A stretch of DNA of 64,000 nt from Kutzneria buriramensis (GCF_003387475.1 NZ_QUNO01000013.1:342916-406915); one strand, 5' to 3'; shown: positions 1-8,573, numbered from the stretch's first letter. Made by a program: numbers and translations. The notes: generated by a model from the sequence alone, not told the origin.

Positions 1-1118
1 CACCCCGCCGAATCGGTCGGAATCCACGAACGGCCTACCGTCACCTCCGCGAGGCGCTCCGGCAGCGGCGTCACCCCGATGCCGGGCCCGTTCGGCACCT
101 CGATCCGGCCGTTGACCAGCACAAACGTCTCGGTGATGTCCTGTCGGTAGTACCGGTCCGAGGCGGAGGTGTCGCCCGGCAGCGTGAACCCCGGCAGCGC
201 CGCCAGCGCGATGTTGGCGGCGCGACCGACGCCGGTTTCGAGCATGCCGCCGCACCAGACGGGGACACCATGCGCGGCGCAGACGTCGTGCACCCGGCGG
301 GCCTCCAGGTAGCCGCCGACGCGGCCGGGCTTGATGTTGACGATCCGGCACGCGCCGAGGGTGATCGCGTCGGCCGCCGCCCGGGCGGAGACGATCGACT
401 CGTCCAGGCAGATCGGGGTGCGGAGGTGTTTGGCCAGCTCGGCGTGCCCGAGCACGTCCTCCTCGGGCAGCGGCTGCTCGATCAGCAGCAGGTCGAACGG
501 GTCGAGGCGGGCCAGCCGGGCGGTGTCGGCCAGCGTGTAGGCGGTGTTCGCGTCGACCTGGAGCAGCACGTCGTCGCCGAAGCGCTCGCGCACGGCCCGC
601 ACCGGCGCCACGTCCCAGCCGGGCTCGATCTTGAGCTTGATCCGCAGGTAGCCGGCGTCGAGGTAGCCGCCGACAGCGTCGAGCAGCTGCGGAACGGAAT
701 CCATTATGCCGACGGAAACCCCGCACGGCACGGAGTCCACCGTGGACCCGAGCGCGGTGGCCAGTGGCATCTCGTGCGTGCGCAGCTCCGCGTCGAGGAC
801 CGCCATCTCCAGCGCGGCCTTGGCCATCCGGTGCCCCTTGAACCGCTCCAGCAGCGGCCCGACCGCGTGCGCGGTGACGTCACCGGCGGTCAGTAGCGTG
901 GGGATCAGGTAGTTCCGGAGCACATGGGCGACGCCGTCGACGTACTCCGAGGAGTACACCGGGTCGACCAGCGCGCCGCATTCGCCCCAGCCCTCCGCAT
1001 CCGCCGTCACCACGCGCACCAGCAGCAGCTCGCGTGTCTCCTGCGTGCCGAAGGACGTCCGGAACGGCGACACCAGCGGCATCCGCAGCCGGAGCAGTTC
1101 AACGCCAGCGATCTTCAC
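1..1118 (-). CDS. N-acylamino acid / N-succinylamino acid racemase (enolase superfamily, OSBS-like), 3' end cut by window edge
   Basis: Enolase-superfamily enzyme of the NAAAR/NSAR/o-succinylbenzoate synthase group. It should act in the cytoplasm, racemising N-acyl (probably N-succinyl) amino acids through an enolate intermediate. About 372 residues are visible and no stop appears before the edge; the family is about 368 aa, so nearly the whole protein is here. Visible residues are K161-L-K163 (catalytic KxK), metal ligands D189 (QVDAN), E214 (LIEQPL) and D239 (CLDES), and the second catalytic Lys in NIKPGRVGG. These agree, to within a residue or two, with the numbering I remember for the Amycolatopsis racemase. 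The GTG start overlaps the preceding GNAT stop as GTGA, so translation is probably coupled. A pure menaquinone role (MenC) is less likely, because no men genes are nearby and deacylases are. Confidence 0.92.
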   Translation of the reverse strand, partial: MKIAGVELLRLRMPLVSPFRTSFGTQETRELLLVRVVTADAEGWGECGALVDPVYSSEYVDGVAHVLRNYLIPTLLTAGDVTAHAVGPLLERFKGHRMAKAALEMAVLDAELRTHEMPLATALGSTVDSVPCGVSVGIMDSVPQLLDAVGGYLDAGYLRIKLKIEPGWDVAPVRAVRERFGDDVLLQVDANTAYTLADTARLARLDPFDLLLIEQPLPEEDVLGHAELAKHLRTPICLDESIVSARAAADAITLGACRIVNIKPGRVGGYLEARRVHDVCAAHGVPVWCGGMLETGVGRAANIALAALPGFTLPGDTSASDRYYRQDITETFVLVNGRIEVPNGPGIGVTPLPERLAEVTVGRSWIPTDSAG

Positions 1119-1867
1119 TTCCGCTCCCTCACGATCAGGTACCAGCCGGCCCGGTCGAATCCGACGACCTCGCCGTCAACCATCAGCCCCTGCAACACTT
1201 CCCGCAGCGCGACCCGCCACGAGCGGGCCAGCGCCGGATCGGTTCGGCGCAGCGCCTCGATGTCCGGCGGCACGGCGACGCGCAGCACCGATCCGTCCAC
1301 GCCGCCGGCGACCGGTCCCCCGTCGTCGCCGACCGACAGAGCCGTTGTGGCGCCGGCCGGTTCGATGGTCCTCTGTGGAGTGTTGAGGTCCCAGGCGACC
1401 AGCAGCCGGTCCGTCTCGTCGGATCCGTTGATGCTGTCATTCATCCGCCCGTAGAAGTCGGGGATGTACGACACGGGCCGCGCGCCGAGCTTGGTCAGGT
1501 TGAAGTGGCCGTTGCGCCGCACCAGGGGGTCGTACGTCCAGGAGATCGTGCCCAGGCCCCGGTCCAGCGCCCACCGTCGCTGGTGCTGCTTGAGCGCGTA
1601 CCCGACGCCGCGGCCGAGCCCGTGCGAGGCGACGCCCGCGATGTGGCTGTGCAGCCCGGTTTCGCCGAGGAAGCCGAAACAGGCGCCGAGCAGCTTGTCC
1701 GCCTCGTACGCGCCGGCGATGTAGTTGCCGGCCACCGCCATCGCCCGCAGCAGCTCCACCGACACGGGCTTGCCGCCCCAGATGGAATCGAAGAGCCGGG
1801 CGACGGCCGCCAGGTCGGCGACCTCGCCCAGCTCGCGGATCTCCAGTTCCGTCACGGGGACCATCAT
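1115..1867 (-). CDS. GNAT-family N-acyltransferase, likely amino-acid N-succinyltransferase partner of the racemase
   Basis: A 250-aa GNAT protein. The N-terminal two thirds carry the acetyltransferase fold, including a GLGRGVGYALKQHQRRWA stretch that fits the CoA pyrophosphate loop. The last ~80 residues are less conserved. Proteins of this type accompany NSAR-type racemases; in Geobacillus a GNAT succinyltransferase acylates D-amino acids so that the racemase can act on them. I infer the same role from the four-base overlap with the racemase gene downstream. Two tandem ATG codons (1867 and 1864) could start it and the ribosome binding site is weak (GCCGGAA), suggesting low or coupled translation. 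The acyl donor (succinyl- versus acetyl-CoA) cannot be read from the sequence. Confidence 0.85.
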   Translation of the reverse strand: MMVPVTELEIRELGEVADLAAVARLFDSIWGGKPVSVELLRAMAVAGNYIAGAYEADKLLGACFGFLGETGLHSHIAGVASHGLGRGVGYALKQHQRRWALDRGLGTISWTYDPLVRRNGHFNLTKLGARPVSYIPDFYGRMNDSINGSDETDRLLVAWDLNTPQRTIEPAGATTALSVGDDGGPVAGGVDGSVLRVAVPPDIEALRRTDPALARSWRVALREVLQGLMVDGEVVGFDRAGWYLIVRERK

Positions 1868-1917
1868 TTCCGGCCGAGGCCGGCAGTTGTTCGTGGTCCC
1901 GCACGAAAAGCGGGTAG

Positions 1918-3003
1918 CTAGTTCGTCAGCGCCGACCGCACCAGGGCGGTCAGCAGCGCCGTCCGCCGCGGGATCTCCTCGACGATCACGTGCTCGTGGT
2001 CGGCGTGCGCCCCGTCGCCGACCGCGCCGAGGCCGTCGAGCGTCGGAACTCCCACGCCCGCCGTGAAGTTGCCGTCCGACGCGCCGCCGACGGCGGTCTC
2101 CTCGAGCGCGTCCAGACCGAGGTCGAGCGCCAGCTTCGAGGCCAACTGGAACAGCGCCGAGGACGAGGCCGTGTCCAGCGGCGGGCGGTTGATGCCGCCC
2201 TCGATCCGTACCCGCGCGCCGTCGAGCACCGGCCGCAGCTCCCGGATGGCCCGGTCGACCCGTTGCTGCTCGGCGGTTTCCCAGGCCCGCACGTCGACCG
2301 CGACGACCGCGGCGCCCGGCACGGTGTTGGACGTCGTGCCGCCGCTCAGAACCGTTGGCACGACGGAGGTTCCGGCGGCTGGATCGCCCAGCGCCGTCAC
2401 GGCGAGGATCTGGTGCGCCAGCTCGACGCCGGCGTTGATGCCCTTCTCCGGCTCCAACCCGGCGTGCGAGGCCCGACCCTCGACGACGATGCGGTACATG
2501 GAGGTGCCCTTGCGGCGGGTCTTCACCGCGCCGCCCGGCCCCGACGCCTCCAGCACGAATGCCGCCTCGCAGCCCCGCGCCTCCTCCTCGATCAGGGCGC
2601 GGGACGTGGGCGAACCCAGCTCCTCGTCGCCGGTGATCAGGATCGACAGCCCGCCGCGGTCCTCCTGCGCCGCCGCGGCGTGCAGGGCCATCACGACGCC
2701 GGTCTTCATGTCGAAACAGCCCGGCCCGCGCATGATCCCGTCCTTGACGGTGAAGGGATGCGTGGCCAGCGACCCGTGCGGCCAGACCGTGTCGTGGTGC
2801 CCGAGCAGCAAGACCCTTGGCGCGTCACCAAATCGCCACCGCAGGTGTGTGCAGCCGTCGATCACGATCCGTTCCGGCTCCGCGTCGAGCAGCCGGCGGC
2901 CGAGCTCCGCAACCACCTCGGCGCTGCGCGCCACCGCATCGTGATCGGAGGACGGCGACTCGCACCGGATCAGCTGTTCGATGTCGGCCAGGAAATCCGT
3001 CAA
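1918..3003 (-). CDS. M20-family metallohydrolase (carboxypeptidase G2 / N-acyl-L-amino-acid deacylase type)
   Basis: A 361-aa cytoplasmic di-zinc hydrolase with no signal peptide. Zinc-site residues are H69-x-D71 (LLGHHDTV), bridging D98 (GPGCFDMK), catalytic E127 with ligand E128 (TGDEELG), E152 (VLEAS) and a C-terminal His in HADHEHV. The dimerisation (lid) domain lies at about 170-280. In this setting it would hydrolyse the N-acyl-L-amino acid made by the racemase, pulling the reaction towards the free L-amino acid. The start is a TTG whose last two bases form the TGA stop of the upstream amidohydrolase (TTGA overlap), preceded by GGGGTGAGG. A glutamate-carboxypeptidase activity is the main alternative. 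Confidence 0.9.
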   Translation of the reverse strand: MTDFLADIEQLIRCESPSSDHDAVARSAEVVAELGRRLLDAEPERIVIDGCTHLRWRFGDAPRVLLLGHHDTVWPHGSLATHPFTVKDGIMRGPGCFDMKTGVVMALHAAAAQEDRGGLSILITGDEELGSPTSRALIEEEARGCEAAFVLEASGPGGAVKTRRKGTSMYRIVVEGRASHAGLEPEKGINAGVELAHQILAVTALGDPAAGTSVVPTVLSGGTTSNTVPGAAVVAVDVRAWETAEQQRVDRAIRELRPVLDGARVRIEGGINRPPLDTASSSALFQLASKLALDLGLDALEETAVGGASDGNFTAGVGVPTLDGLGAVGDGAHADHEHVIVEEIPRRTALLTALVRSALTN

Positions 3004-4460
3004 CGCACCTCACCCCTCAGCGGCCGGCCCGGCAACGCGTCCGGACGCAGCTCTCCTTCTCGGACAACGGGAATCCCACCGACGTAGAGGTGCCGAACAC
3101 CGACCGACGGGCGGGTCGGCTCGGCGTAGGTCGCGGCGTCGGTGATCGCCTCCGGGTCCAGCACCACGATGTCGGCGTCCGCGCCGACCTCCAGCCGGCC
3201 CTTCGAGCGGGCGCCGGGGGCGCAGTCGTCCAGGATCCGGGCCGGCAGGTACGAGCAGCGCCGGAACGCCTCCAGCCAGGTCCAGGTCCCGGTCTCCCGC
3301 ACCATCAGCCGGAGCGTCTTGGCGAAGGTGCCGGCCGTGCGCGGATGCGTGGCCCCGCCCGGCGGCAGCGGCCACTCGGTGTTCTCGTAGCTGCCGTCCG
3401 GCCAGAACACCGGCATCGCGTCGCTGGCCACCACGGAGTCCGGAAAGGACAGTGCCCGGTGCAGCTTGGCCCGGTCGGCGTCGTCGTTCTCGTCCAGGAA
3501 TTCCAGCAGGCACGGCGCTCCCGGGTCGCGCTCACGCAGCTCCAGCAGGCGCTTCTCGTCGGCGACCCGCTCGCCGGTCTCGAGCAGGATCACCCTGGCC
3601 GGGTTGAGGCCCTTCATGCGCAGCCGCTCCGGGCTGATGAACGCCGCCCCGATCGCGGTGCTGCCCGCGCCGTACGGGTAGGCCTCGACCGTCACCCGCG
3701 AACCCGCCCGCCGCGCCTGGTCGAACGCCGCGAGGACGCGGTCGATGTGGTAGCCCGAGGTGCTGTTGACGTGGCAGTGGTGCATCGCCGCGCCGGTCTC
3801 CGCCGCCGCGCGGAACACCTCCTCCGCGCCGTCCACCGGCGTCGCCGGGTCCACCTCCACCAGCTCGCGGACGTGCGTGAACGTCGGCACCCCGGCCTTC
3901 GCCGCCAACTCCGCCACGGCCCGGTACTCCGCCGGATCCGACGCCGGGGCGTAGCCCATCAGCACGCCGATGCCCAGCCCGCCGGCGGCCAGACCCCGTT
4001 CCAGCAGCCCCAGCCACGCCGTCAGCTCCGCCTTGCTGGACGTCCGCTGCCAGGCGGGATTGCCCAGCATCGCCAGCCCGATCCGGCCGTCCGCCGGGTC
4101 GCCGAGCAGGACCTGCGCCCGCGCCGCGCCCCAGGACGCCGAGAACCCGTAGTTCAGCGGCCGGCCCTGCTCGGCCGCGTGCGCGTAGGCCAGCTCGATC
4201 GGCAGCAGCCCCGCCTCCAGGTCCAGGGAGGTCGTCACGCCGTCCATCGCCTGGAGCCGCTGACCGGCGATCGAGTGCACGTGGCTGTGCAGGTCCACGA
4301 AGCCCGGGCCCACCACGAGGCCGCTGACGTCCACCACCTCGGACGCTTCCAGCCGGGAGCCGATCGCCGCCACCTTGCCGTCGTCCACCAGCACATCCGC
4401 GGTGCCGTCGAACCCCGTGGCCGGGTCCACCACCCGCCCGCCGCGCAGCAGCGTCCGCAT
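3000..4460 (-). CDS. Amidohydrolase, N-acyl-D-amino-acid deacylase family
   Basis: A 486-aa metal-dependent amidohydrolase. The N-terminus reads as the small beta domain (LLRGGRVVDPATG) followed by the metal motif PGFVDLHSHVH. A TIM barrel carries the other His ligands (THVREL, HHCHVNSTSGYH) and an SDAMP segment near 350. The C-terminal GADADIVVLDP element is typical of the family. Family members release free D-amino acids from N-acyl-D-amino acids, or hydrolyse related cyclic or peptidic amides. The ATG at 4460 begins the conserved N-terminus; an upstream in-phase extension to 4601 lacks family similarity. It is first in the minus-strand set and overlaps the M20 gene by four bases. Confidence 0.88.
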   Translation of the reverse strand: MRTLLRGGRVVDPATGFDGTADVLVDDGKVAAIGSRLEASEVVDVSGLVVGPGFVDLHSHVHSIAGQRLQAMDGVTTSLDLEAGLLPIELAYAHAAEQGRPLNYGFSASWGAARAQVLLGDPADGRIGLAMLGNPAWQRTSSKAELTAWLGLLERGLAAGGLGIGVLMGYAPASDPAEYRAVAELAAKAGVPTFTHVRELVEVDPATPVDGAEEVFRAAAETGAAMHHCHVNSTSGYHIDRVLAAFDQARRAGSRVTVEAYPYGAGSTAIGAAFISPERLRMKGLNPARVILLETGERVADEKRLLELRERDPGAPCLLEFLDENDDADRAKLHRALSFPDSVVASDAMPVFWPDGSYENTEWPLPPGGATHPRTAGTFAKTLRLMVRETGTWTWLEAFRRCSYLPARILDDCAPGARSKGRLEVGADADIVVLDPEAITDAATYAEPTRPSVGVRHLYVGGIPVVREGELRPDALPGRPLRGEVR

Positions 4461-4554
4461 GCGTCGCCTCCCTCGCTCCCCCGTCGACCCTAGGCCGACC
4501 CGAACCCGGTCGCCTCGTCGTCGCCGACGAACCCGTGCGGAAGTTTCCGTACGC

Positions 4555-4992
4555 CTACCCGGTGACGATGGTGTGCAGGGACTCCCGGAACGCCCGGCCA
4601 TCGGCCTCGGACAGCGACGACAGGAACTCCCGCTCGGCCGCCTCGGCGGCGGCGGTGGCCTTGCGCACGGTCTCGTGGCCGACCTCGGTCAGCTCGACGA
4701 CGTTGCGGCGGCGGTCCTCCGCGTGCGGATGGCGGGCGACGAGTCCCTTGCCCTCCAACGTGTCCAGCAGGGCGACCATCGTCGTACGGTCGATGCCGAG
4801 GCGCTGCGCGGCCTGCTGCTGCGAGCCGGGCTCGCGGCCGACGAGCACGTTGAGCACGCCGAGCTCCCGGCCGGTGAGGCCGAGCGGCCCCAGCGCGGCC
4901 TCGGTCAGCTCGGCCATCCGCTGCTGGGCGTGCTTGAGCAGGTAGCCCAGCCGCCGGGTCACCACGGGTCCGGGCCCCTCGTCACTCGACAC
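4555..4992 (-). CDS. MarR-family transcriptional regulator
   Basis: A 145-aa winged-helix repressor with a GTG start. The HTH is in the segment rich in ELGVLNVLVG and QQQAAQRLGIDRTTMVALLD, followed by the wing with the typical DRRRNVVELTEVG motif. MarR proteins bind palindromes as dimers and release DNA on binding small phenolic or other ligands. It is transcribed away from the epimerase gene, with a 72-bp gap containing a 27-bp palindrome, so autoregulation and control of the epimerase are likely. It lies 94 bp upstream of the amidohydrolase on the same strand and could also affect the D-amino-acid genes. Confidence 0.9.
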   Translation of the reverse strand: MSSDEGPGPVVTRRLGYLLKHAQQRMAELTEAALGPLGLTGRELGVLNVLVGREPGSQQQAAQRLGIDRTTMVALLDTLEGKGLVARHPHAEDRRRNVVELTEVGHETVRKATAAAEAAEREFLSSLSEADGRAFRESLHTIVTG

Positions 4993-5012
4993 CCCCGAAT
5001 TCTATCGCTACG

Positions 5013-5039
5013 CTGATTGTCAGTACCACTGACGATCAG
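5013..5039. promoter_or_regulatory. Probable MarR operator, 27-bp palindrome
   Basis: The arms CTGATTGTCAGT (5013-5024) and ACTGACGATCAG (5028-5039) are reverse complements at 11 of 12 positions around an ACC centre. The element lies in the short gap between the divergent MarR and epimerase genes, where a dimeric MarR repressor would be expected to bind. It starts 21 bp upstream of the MarR GTG and ends 25 bp before the epimerase ATG. Confidence 0.75.
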
Positions 5040-5064
5040 CCCAACGAACAGATTTGAGGTAGTG

Positions 5065-5973
5065 ATGATCCTGATCACCGGCGGCCTCGGCTTCATCGGC
5101 ACCCACACCGCACGGGCGCTGGTCGAGCTGGGCCACCCCGTCGTGCTGGCCCAGCGGCGGCAGGCGACGGCACCGTTGGAGGCGGTCACCGAGCGCGTCG
5201 ACCTGACCGATCTGGACGCGTTGCGGGGCGTCGGCGACCGGCACGAGATCACCGGCATCGTGCACCTGGCGGGCTCGATGCCCTGGCCGCCGTCCGATGA
5301 CGAACCCATCGAGGCGGCGCGGCGGGCGCTCGGCAGCCTGTTCAACGTGCTCCAGGCGGCGCAGGACTGGGGCGTGAAACGGGTCGGCATCGCCAGCACG
5401 ATCGGCGTGTACGGCGGGGTGGACAGCGACACGCCCTTCACCGAGGACATGCCGCTGCCGATGACGTCCGGCCACCTGATCCCGGCGTTCAAGAAGATCG
5501 GCGAGCTGCTCACCGACCACCTCGCCGGCGCCACCGGCATGGACGTCGTGAACTACCGGATCGGCGCGATCTGGGGCCCGCTCGGCCACACCTCGGAGCG
5601 GTTCTTCGCCGCCCCCAAGCTGATCCACGCCGCCAACAGCGGCGAGCCGGCCACCGCGCGGGCCGACGACGCCCTCGACCTGTGCTACGTCAAGGACTGC
5701 GGCCGGGGCATCGCGCTGCTCCAGACCGCCGACACGCTCGCGCACCGCACGTACAACGTGAGTTCCGGCCGGTCGACCAGCAACGCCGAGGTGGTCGCGG
5801 CGGTCAGGAAGATCGTCCCGGATGCTCGGATCGACCTGACCGCCGACGGCACGGCGATGCCGCACCTCGACATCACCCGCCTGCGCGAGGACACCGGCTA
5901 CGAGCCGGCGTACGACACGGAACGCGCCGTCGCCGACTACCTCAGCTGGCTGCGGGCGGGCAATCCGGCCTGA
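5065..5973 (+). CDS. NAD(P)-dependent epimerase/dehydratase (extended SDR)
   Basis: A 302-aa extended short-chain dehydrogenase. The Rossmann motif ITGGLGFIGTHTA is at residues 4-16 (GxxGxxG). The VHLAGSMPW segment follows, then the family's Ser/Tyr region around STIGVYGG and the substrate-binding half with RIGAIWGP and YNVSSGRS. The usual YxxxK is not obvious: AFKKIGELLTDH stands where it is expected, so the catalytic Tyr may be missing or displaced. The ATG at 5065 is chosen because TTGAGG precedes it; upstream in-phase codons fall inside the palindromic operator. Divergent from a MarR gene, it is probably induced by that regulator's ligand. The substrate is unknown. Confidence 0.85.
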   Translation: MILITGGLGFIGTHTARALVELGHPVVLAQRRQATAPLEAVTERVDLTDLDALRGVGDRHEITGIVHLAGSMPWPPSDDEPIEAARRALGSLFNVLQAAQDWGVKRVGIASTIGVYGGVDSDTPFTEDMPLPMTSGHLIPAFKKIGELLTDHLAGATGMDVVNYRIGAIWGPLGHTSERFFAAPKLIHAANSGEPATARADDALDLCYVKDCGRGIALLQTADTLAHRTYNVSSGRSTSNAEVVAAVRKIVPDARIDLTADGTAMPHLDITRLREDTGYEPAYDTERAVADYLSWLRAGNPA

Positions 5974-6562
5974 CGAAGAACGTGAAGTCCTGGCGGGCCC
6001 TGGCATCCACGTCCATCGGCAGCTGGACACGGCCGGCGGCGACCATGTTCCGCACAACGTTGCGGCTCAGGCCGAAACCGGCCGTGAGCAGCTTGATCAC
6101 CCGCACGGGCGCCGGCAGCTCGAACCGGACGACGACCTCCAGCGGCGCGGGATCCTCGCCGTCGAGCTCGTAGAACGGCAGGTCGGTCTCCAGCTCCCAG
6201 GTGCCGGCCCAGTCGAGCCGGTACGCGGACTTGCCGGCCAGCGCCGTGTCCATGGCCAGCTCGCGGACCATCGCCGGATCGTTCTTCTCGAACCGCACCA
6301 GCCGCTCGTGGTCGAGCGTCCGCACGTGGATGCGCTCGTTGAGCGGGATCTTCGAGGTGCGGCCGCACAGTTCGCAGCCGATGAGCAGCCACACGTCGAG
6401 CAGCTTGCCACTGGCGTTGACGCGGAACTTCCCGGTGGGGCGGTGGCGGGAGTGCCCGCACACGCATCCCTTGAGGATGGTGGGCAGGCCGAGTTCCTTG
6501 ACCACCCACAGGGCCTTCCGGTCGACGTCTGCGGGCACACGGGTAGTACGAGATGAGCTCAT
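5942..6562 (-). CDS. DUF1062 domain-containing protein
   Basis: A 206-aa cytoplasmic protein matching the DUF1062 pattern. Near the N-terminus is a Cys/His-rich zinc-ribbon-like part (GCVCGHSRH about 33-41, then GCELCGRTSK about 62-71), with paired Cys suggestive of metal binding. Toward the C-terminus a GFGLSRNVVRNMVAAGRV segment resembles an S4-type RNA-binding helix pair. The function of DUF1062 is not established. The ATG at 6562 is preferred over 6586 on domain grounds, though the distinction is weak. Its 3' end overlaps the convergent epimerase by 32 bp. Confidence 0.75.
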   Translation of the reverse strand: MSSSRTTRVPADVDRKALWVVKELGLPTILKGCVCGHSRHRPTGKFRVNASGKLLDVWLLIGCELCGRTSKIPLNERIHVRTLDHERLVRFEKNDPAMVRELAMDTALAGKSAYRLDWAGTWELETDLPFYELDGEDPAPLEVVVRFELPAPVRVIKLLTAGFGLSRNVVRNMVAAGRVQLPMDVDARARQDFTFFVRPDCPPAAS

Positions 6563-7058
6563 GGGTATCCCAGGGTTCGTGGGCAAGGGTCAGTGACGGC
6601 CGGCGTCCGAGAGCGGAACGCGCCGGTGCGCGCGACGGCACACGGCCCGTCGCGTAAGGGAGAAGCCACTGATCACACGAACATGAGCCGCATCATGGTC
6701 AGCCGGGCGGCCGCCGGGCAACCGATTTTCCGGCGGCCGCTCAGCTTGTTCTTCAACCCGTGTGGGCTTGGTGTTCGGCCATGGTGAGGTCGCGTTTGAC
6801 GGTCTTGGACGTCGACCAGCACGACTTCCGGTTGGAACGCCGCGGCGCCTCGGTGTCTGTCGAGGCGAAGTCGACGGCGCCATAGAACGCCACACCGCCT
6901 GGTAGGTCCTGTCCTGCGGACCCGCCCCTCGGGGTGCTTCGCGTCAATGTCGCAACGACGCCTTGCCGCGGCCGTGTCCGAGTGATAGGTGGTAGTCGAG
7001 GTCGAACGATCGAGTCGTCGGCGGCGACCCCGTCTGCTGCCGTGGGGGCGGGGGTGCG
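6563..7058. other. Intergenic region without a convincing gene
   Basis: About 500 bp with no open frame that resembles a known protein. Short frames exist on both strands but lack a ribosome binding site, codon bias or family motifs. The region contains a strong inverted repeat (6707-6740) and a G-rich stretch just before the histidine kinase start. It could be a decayed gene; no parent family was recognisable. Confidence 0.5.
6707..6740. repeat. Perfect 11-bp inverted repeat (hairpin)
   Basis: GCGGCCGCCGG (6707-6717) is the exact reverse complement of CCGGCGGCCGC (6730-6740), with a 12-nt AT-richer loop. No T-run follows on either strand. It may be a transcription-terminating or mRNA-stabilising hairpin in the gap before the histidine kinase. 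Confidence 0.55.
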
Positions 7059-8573
7059 ATGACACGGCGCCAGATGAGTGCGTATGCGACGCACTGGATG
7101 ACCGGACTCCTTGTCAGCGTCGTGCTGGTGGCCGCGGTGACCAGCGTCGTCAAGCTGCTTGAGCCGATCATTCCCCCGCTGAACCTGCTCACGCTCTATA
7201 TGCCCGTGGTGGTGCCGGTTGCCCTGGTGTGGGGGACCAGAATGGCGGTGGCCACGACGCTGCTGTGCGTCGCGACCTACTTCTACCTGTTCGTTTCCCC
7301 CGAATACACGCTGGAGATCGACGACTGGCGAAGCACTGTGGCGTTGGGTGTCTTCCTTGTCACGTCGGTGGTCGTGGCGGCGGTGGCGGTGGGTGAGCTG
7401 GCGGCGCGGATGCGGCGTGCGACGATCGAATCCGCATCGTTGGCGGAGGAGCAGTCCGCATTGCGGCGTGTCGCGACCCTGGTCGCACAGTCGGTTCCGC
7501 CATCGATGGTTTTCGACGCGGTCACGCGCGAAGTCGGCCTGCTGTGCAAAGCGGATCTCGCACGCATGGAGCGCTATGAGGCGGACGACACCGCGACGGG
7601 CATCGCCACCTGGAGCAGGGCGCCGGGCCGTTGCCTGGCCGTGGGCACGCGGTTCAGGCTCGATGGGGTGGGAGTCGCCTGCGGCATCCGGCAATCCGGT
7701 GCCCCCGTCCGGGTCGACAGCTATGCGAGCGCGGCGGGCGCGATCGCTCAGGAGGCGCGCACGCTGGGTATCCGCTCGTCCGTTGGTTGTCCGATCGTGG
7801 TAGCCGGCCGCCTGTGGGGCGCGATCGCCGCCTCGACGAAAGGCGATGTGCGCTTCCCCGTGGACACTGAGTCGCAGATCGCCCGCTTCACCGAGCTTGT
7901 CGCCACCGCGGTCGAGAACGCCGAGGCCCGTGCGGAGCTGATGGCTTCCCGCGCCCGCATCGCCGCCGCGTCCGACCAAACGCGCCGAAGCATCGAACGC
8001 GACCTGCACGACGGCGTTCAGCAGCGTCTGGTCTCGTTGGCGCTGCAACTTCGTACAGCGCAGGCAACCTTGCCGCCCGCGCTGGAGGGACTCGACGGCG
8101 AGCTTGACAGCGTTGCCGCCGGACTCGTGGACGCGATAGACGAACTACGTGAGATGGCACGTGGCATCCACCCCGCAGTCCTCGCTGAAGGCGGTCTCAC
8201 GCCGGCGCTCAAAGCGCTCGCTCGGCGCTCGCGCATCCCTGTCGACCTCCACGTGCACATCGGGCGACTGCCGGAGCAGATTGAGGTCAACGCGTACTAC
8301 GTCGTGTCCGAAGCGCTGACGAACGTAGCCAAGCACGCGCACGCCTCCACCGTCGACGTCACCGTCAAGATCGCCGGCGAAGTACTTCACGTCGCGGTTC
8401 GCGATGACGGCATCGGTGGTGTCGACTTCACCGGTGGCACCGGCCTACTCGGCCTGAAAGACCGCGTGGAAGCCCTCGAGGGCCGAATCCACATCGAAAG
8501 CCTACGCGGGGCAGGGACGGCACTCTACGCTGAGTTACCGCTCAGTGACACCGGCCGCATCACGTCCAGCTGA
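7059..8573 (+). CDS. Sensor histidine kinase, DUF4118-type membrane domain + GAF + HisKA_3 + HATPase
   Basis: A 504-aa membrane histidine kinase. Residues ~15-115 hold about four transmembrane helices of the DUF4118/KdpD-like type. A GAF domain spans about 140-285. The dimerisation/phosphoacceptor motif ERDLHDGVQQR has His at 317, the NarL/DesK-type (HisKA_3) signature. The ATPase shows the N box (SEALTNVAKHAHA) and the G boxes (RDDGIGG, GTGLLGLKDR). Such kinases normally phosphorylate a LuxR/NarL-type response regulator, but none is adjacent on either side, so it is an orphan here. The ATG at 7059 follows a G-rich leader. Confidence 0.88.
   Translation: MTRRQMSAYATHWMTGLLVSVVLVAAVTSVVKLLEPIIPPLNLLTLYMPVVVPVALVWGTRMAVATTLLCVATYFYLFVSPEYTLEIDDWRSTVALGVFLVTSVVVAAVAVGELAARMRRATIESASLAEEQSALRRVATLVAQSVPPSMVFDAVTREVGLLCKADLARMERYEADDTATGIATWSRAPGRCLAVGTRFRLDGVGVACGIRQSGAPVRVDSYASAAGAIAQEARTLGIRSSVGCPIVVAGRLWGAIAASTKGDVRFPVDTESQIARFTELVATAVENAEARAELMASRARIAAASDQTRRSIERDLHDGVQQRLVSLALQLRTAQATLPPALEGLDGELDSVAAGLVDAIDELREMARGIHPAVLAEGGLTPALKALARRSRIPVDLHVHIGRLPEQIEVNAYYVVSEALTNVAKHAHASTVDVTVKIAGEVLHVAVRDDGIGGVDFTGGTGLLGLKDRVEALEGRIHIESLRGAGTALYAELPLSDTGRITSS

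Noticed and set aside
6753..8048. A 431-aa frame on the minus strand covering the start of the histidine kinase
   Set aside because: It has no family signature and is antisense to the kinase; only the ~500-bp gap before the kinase remains unexplained.
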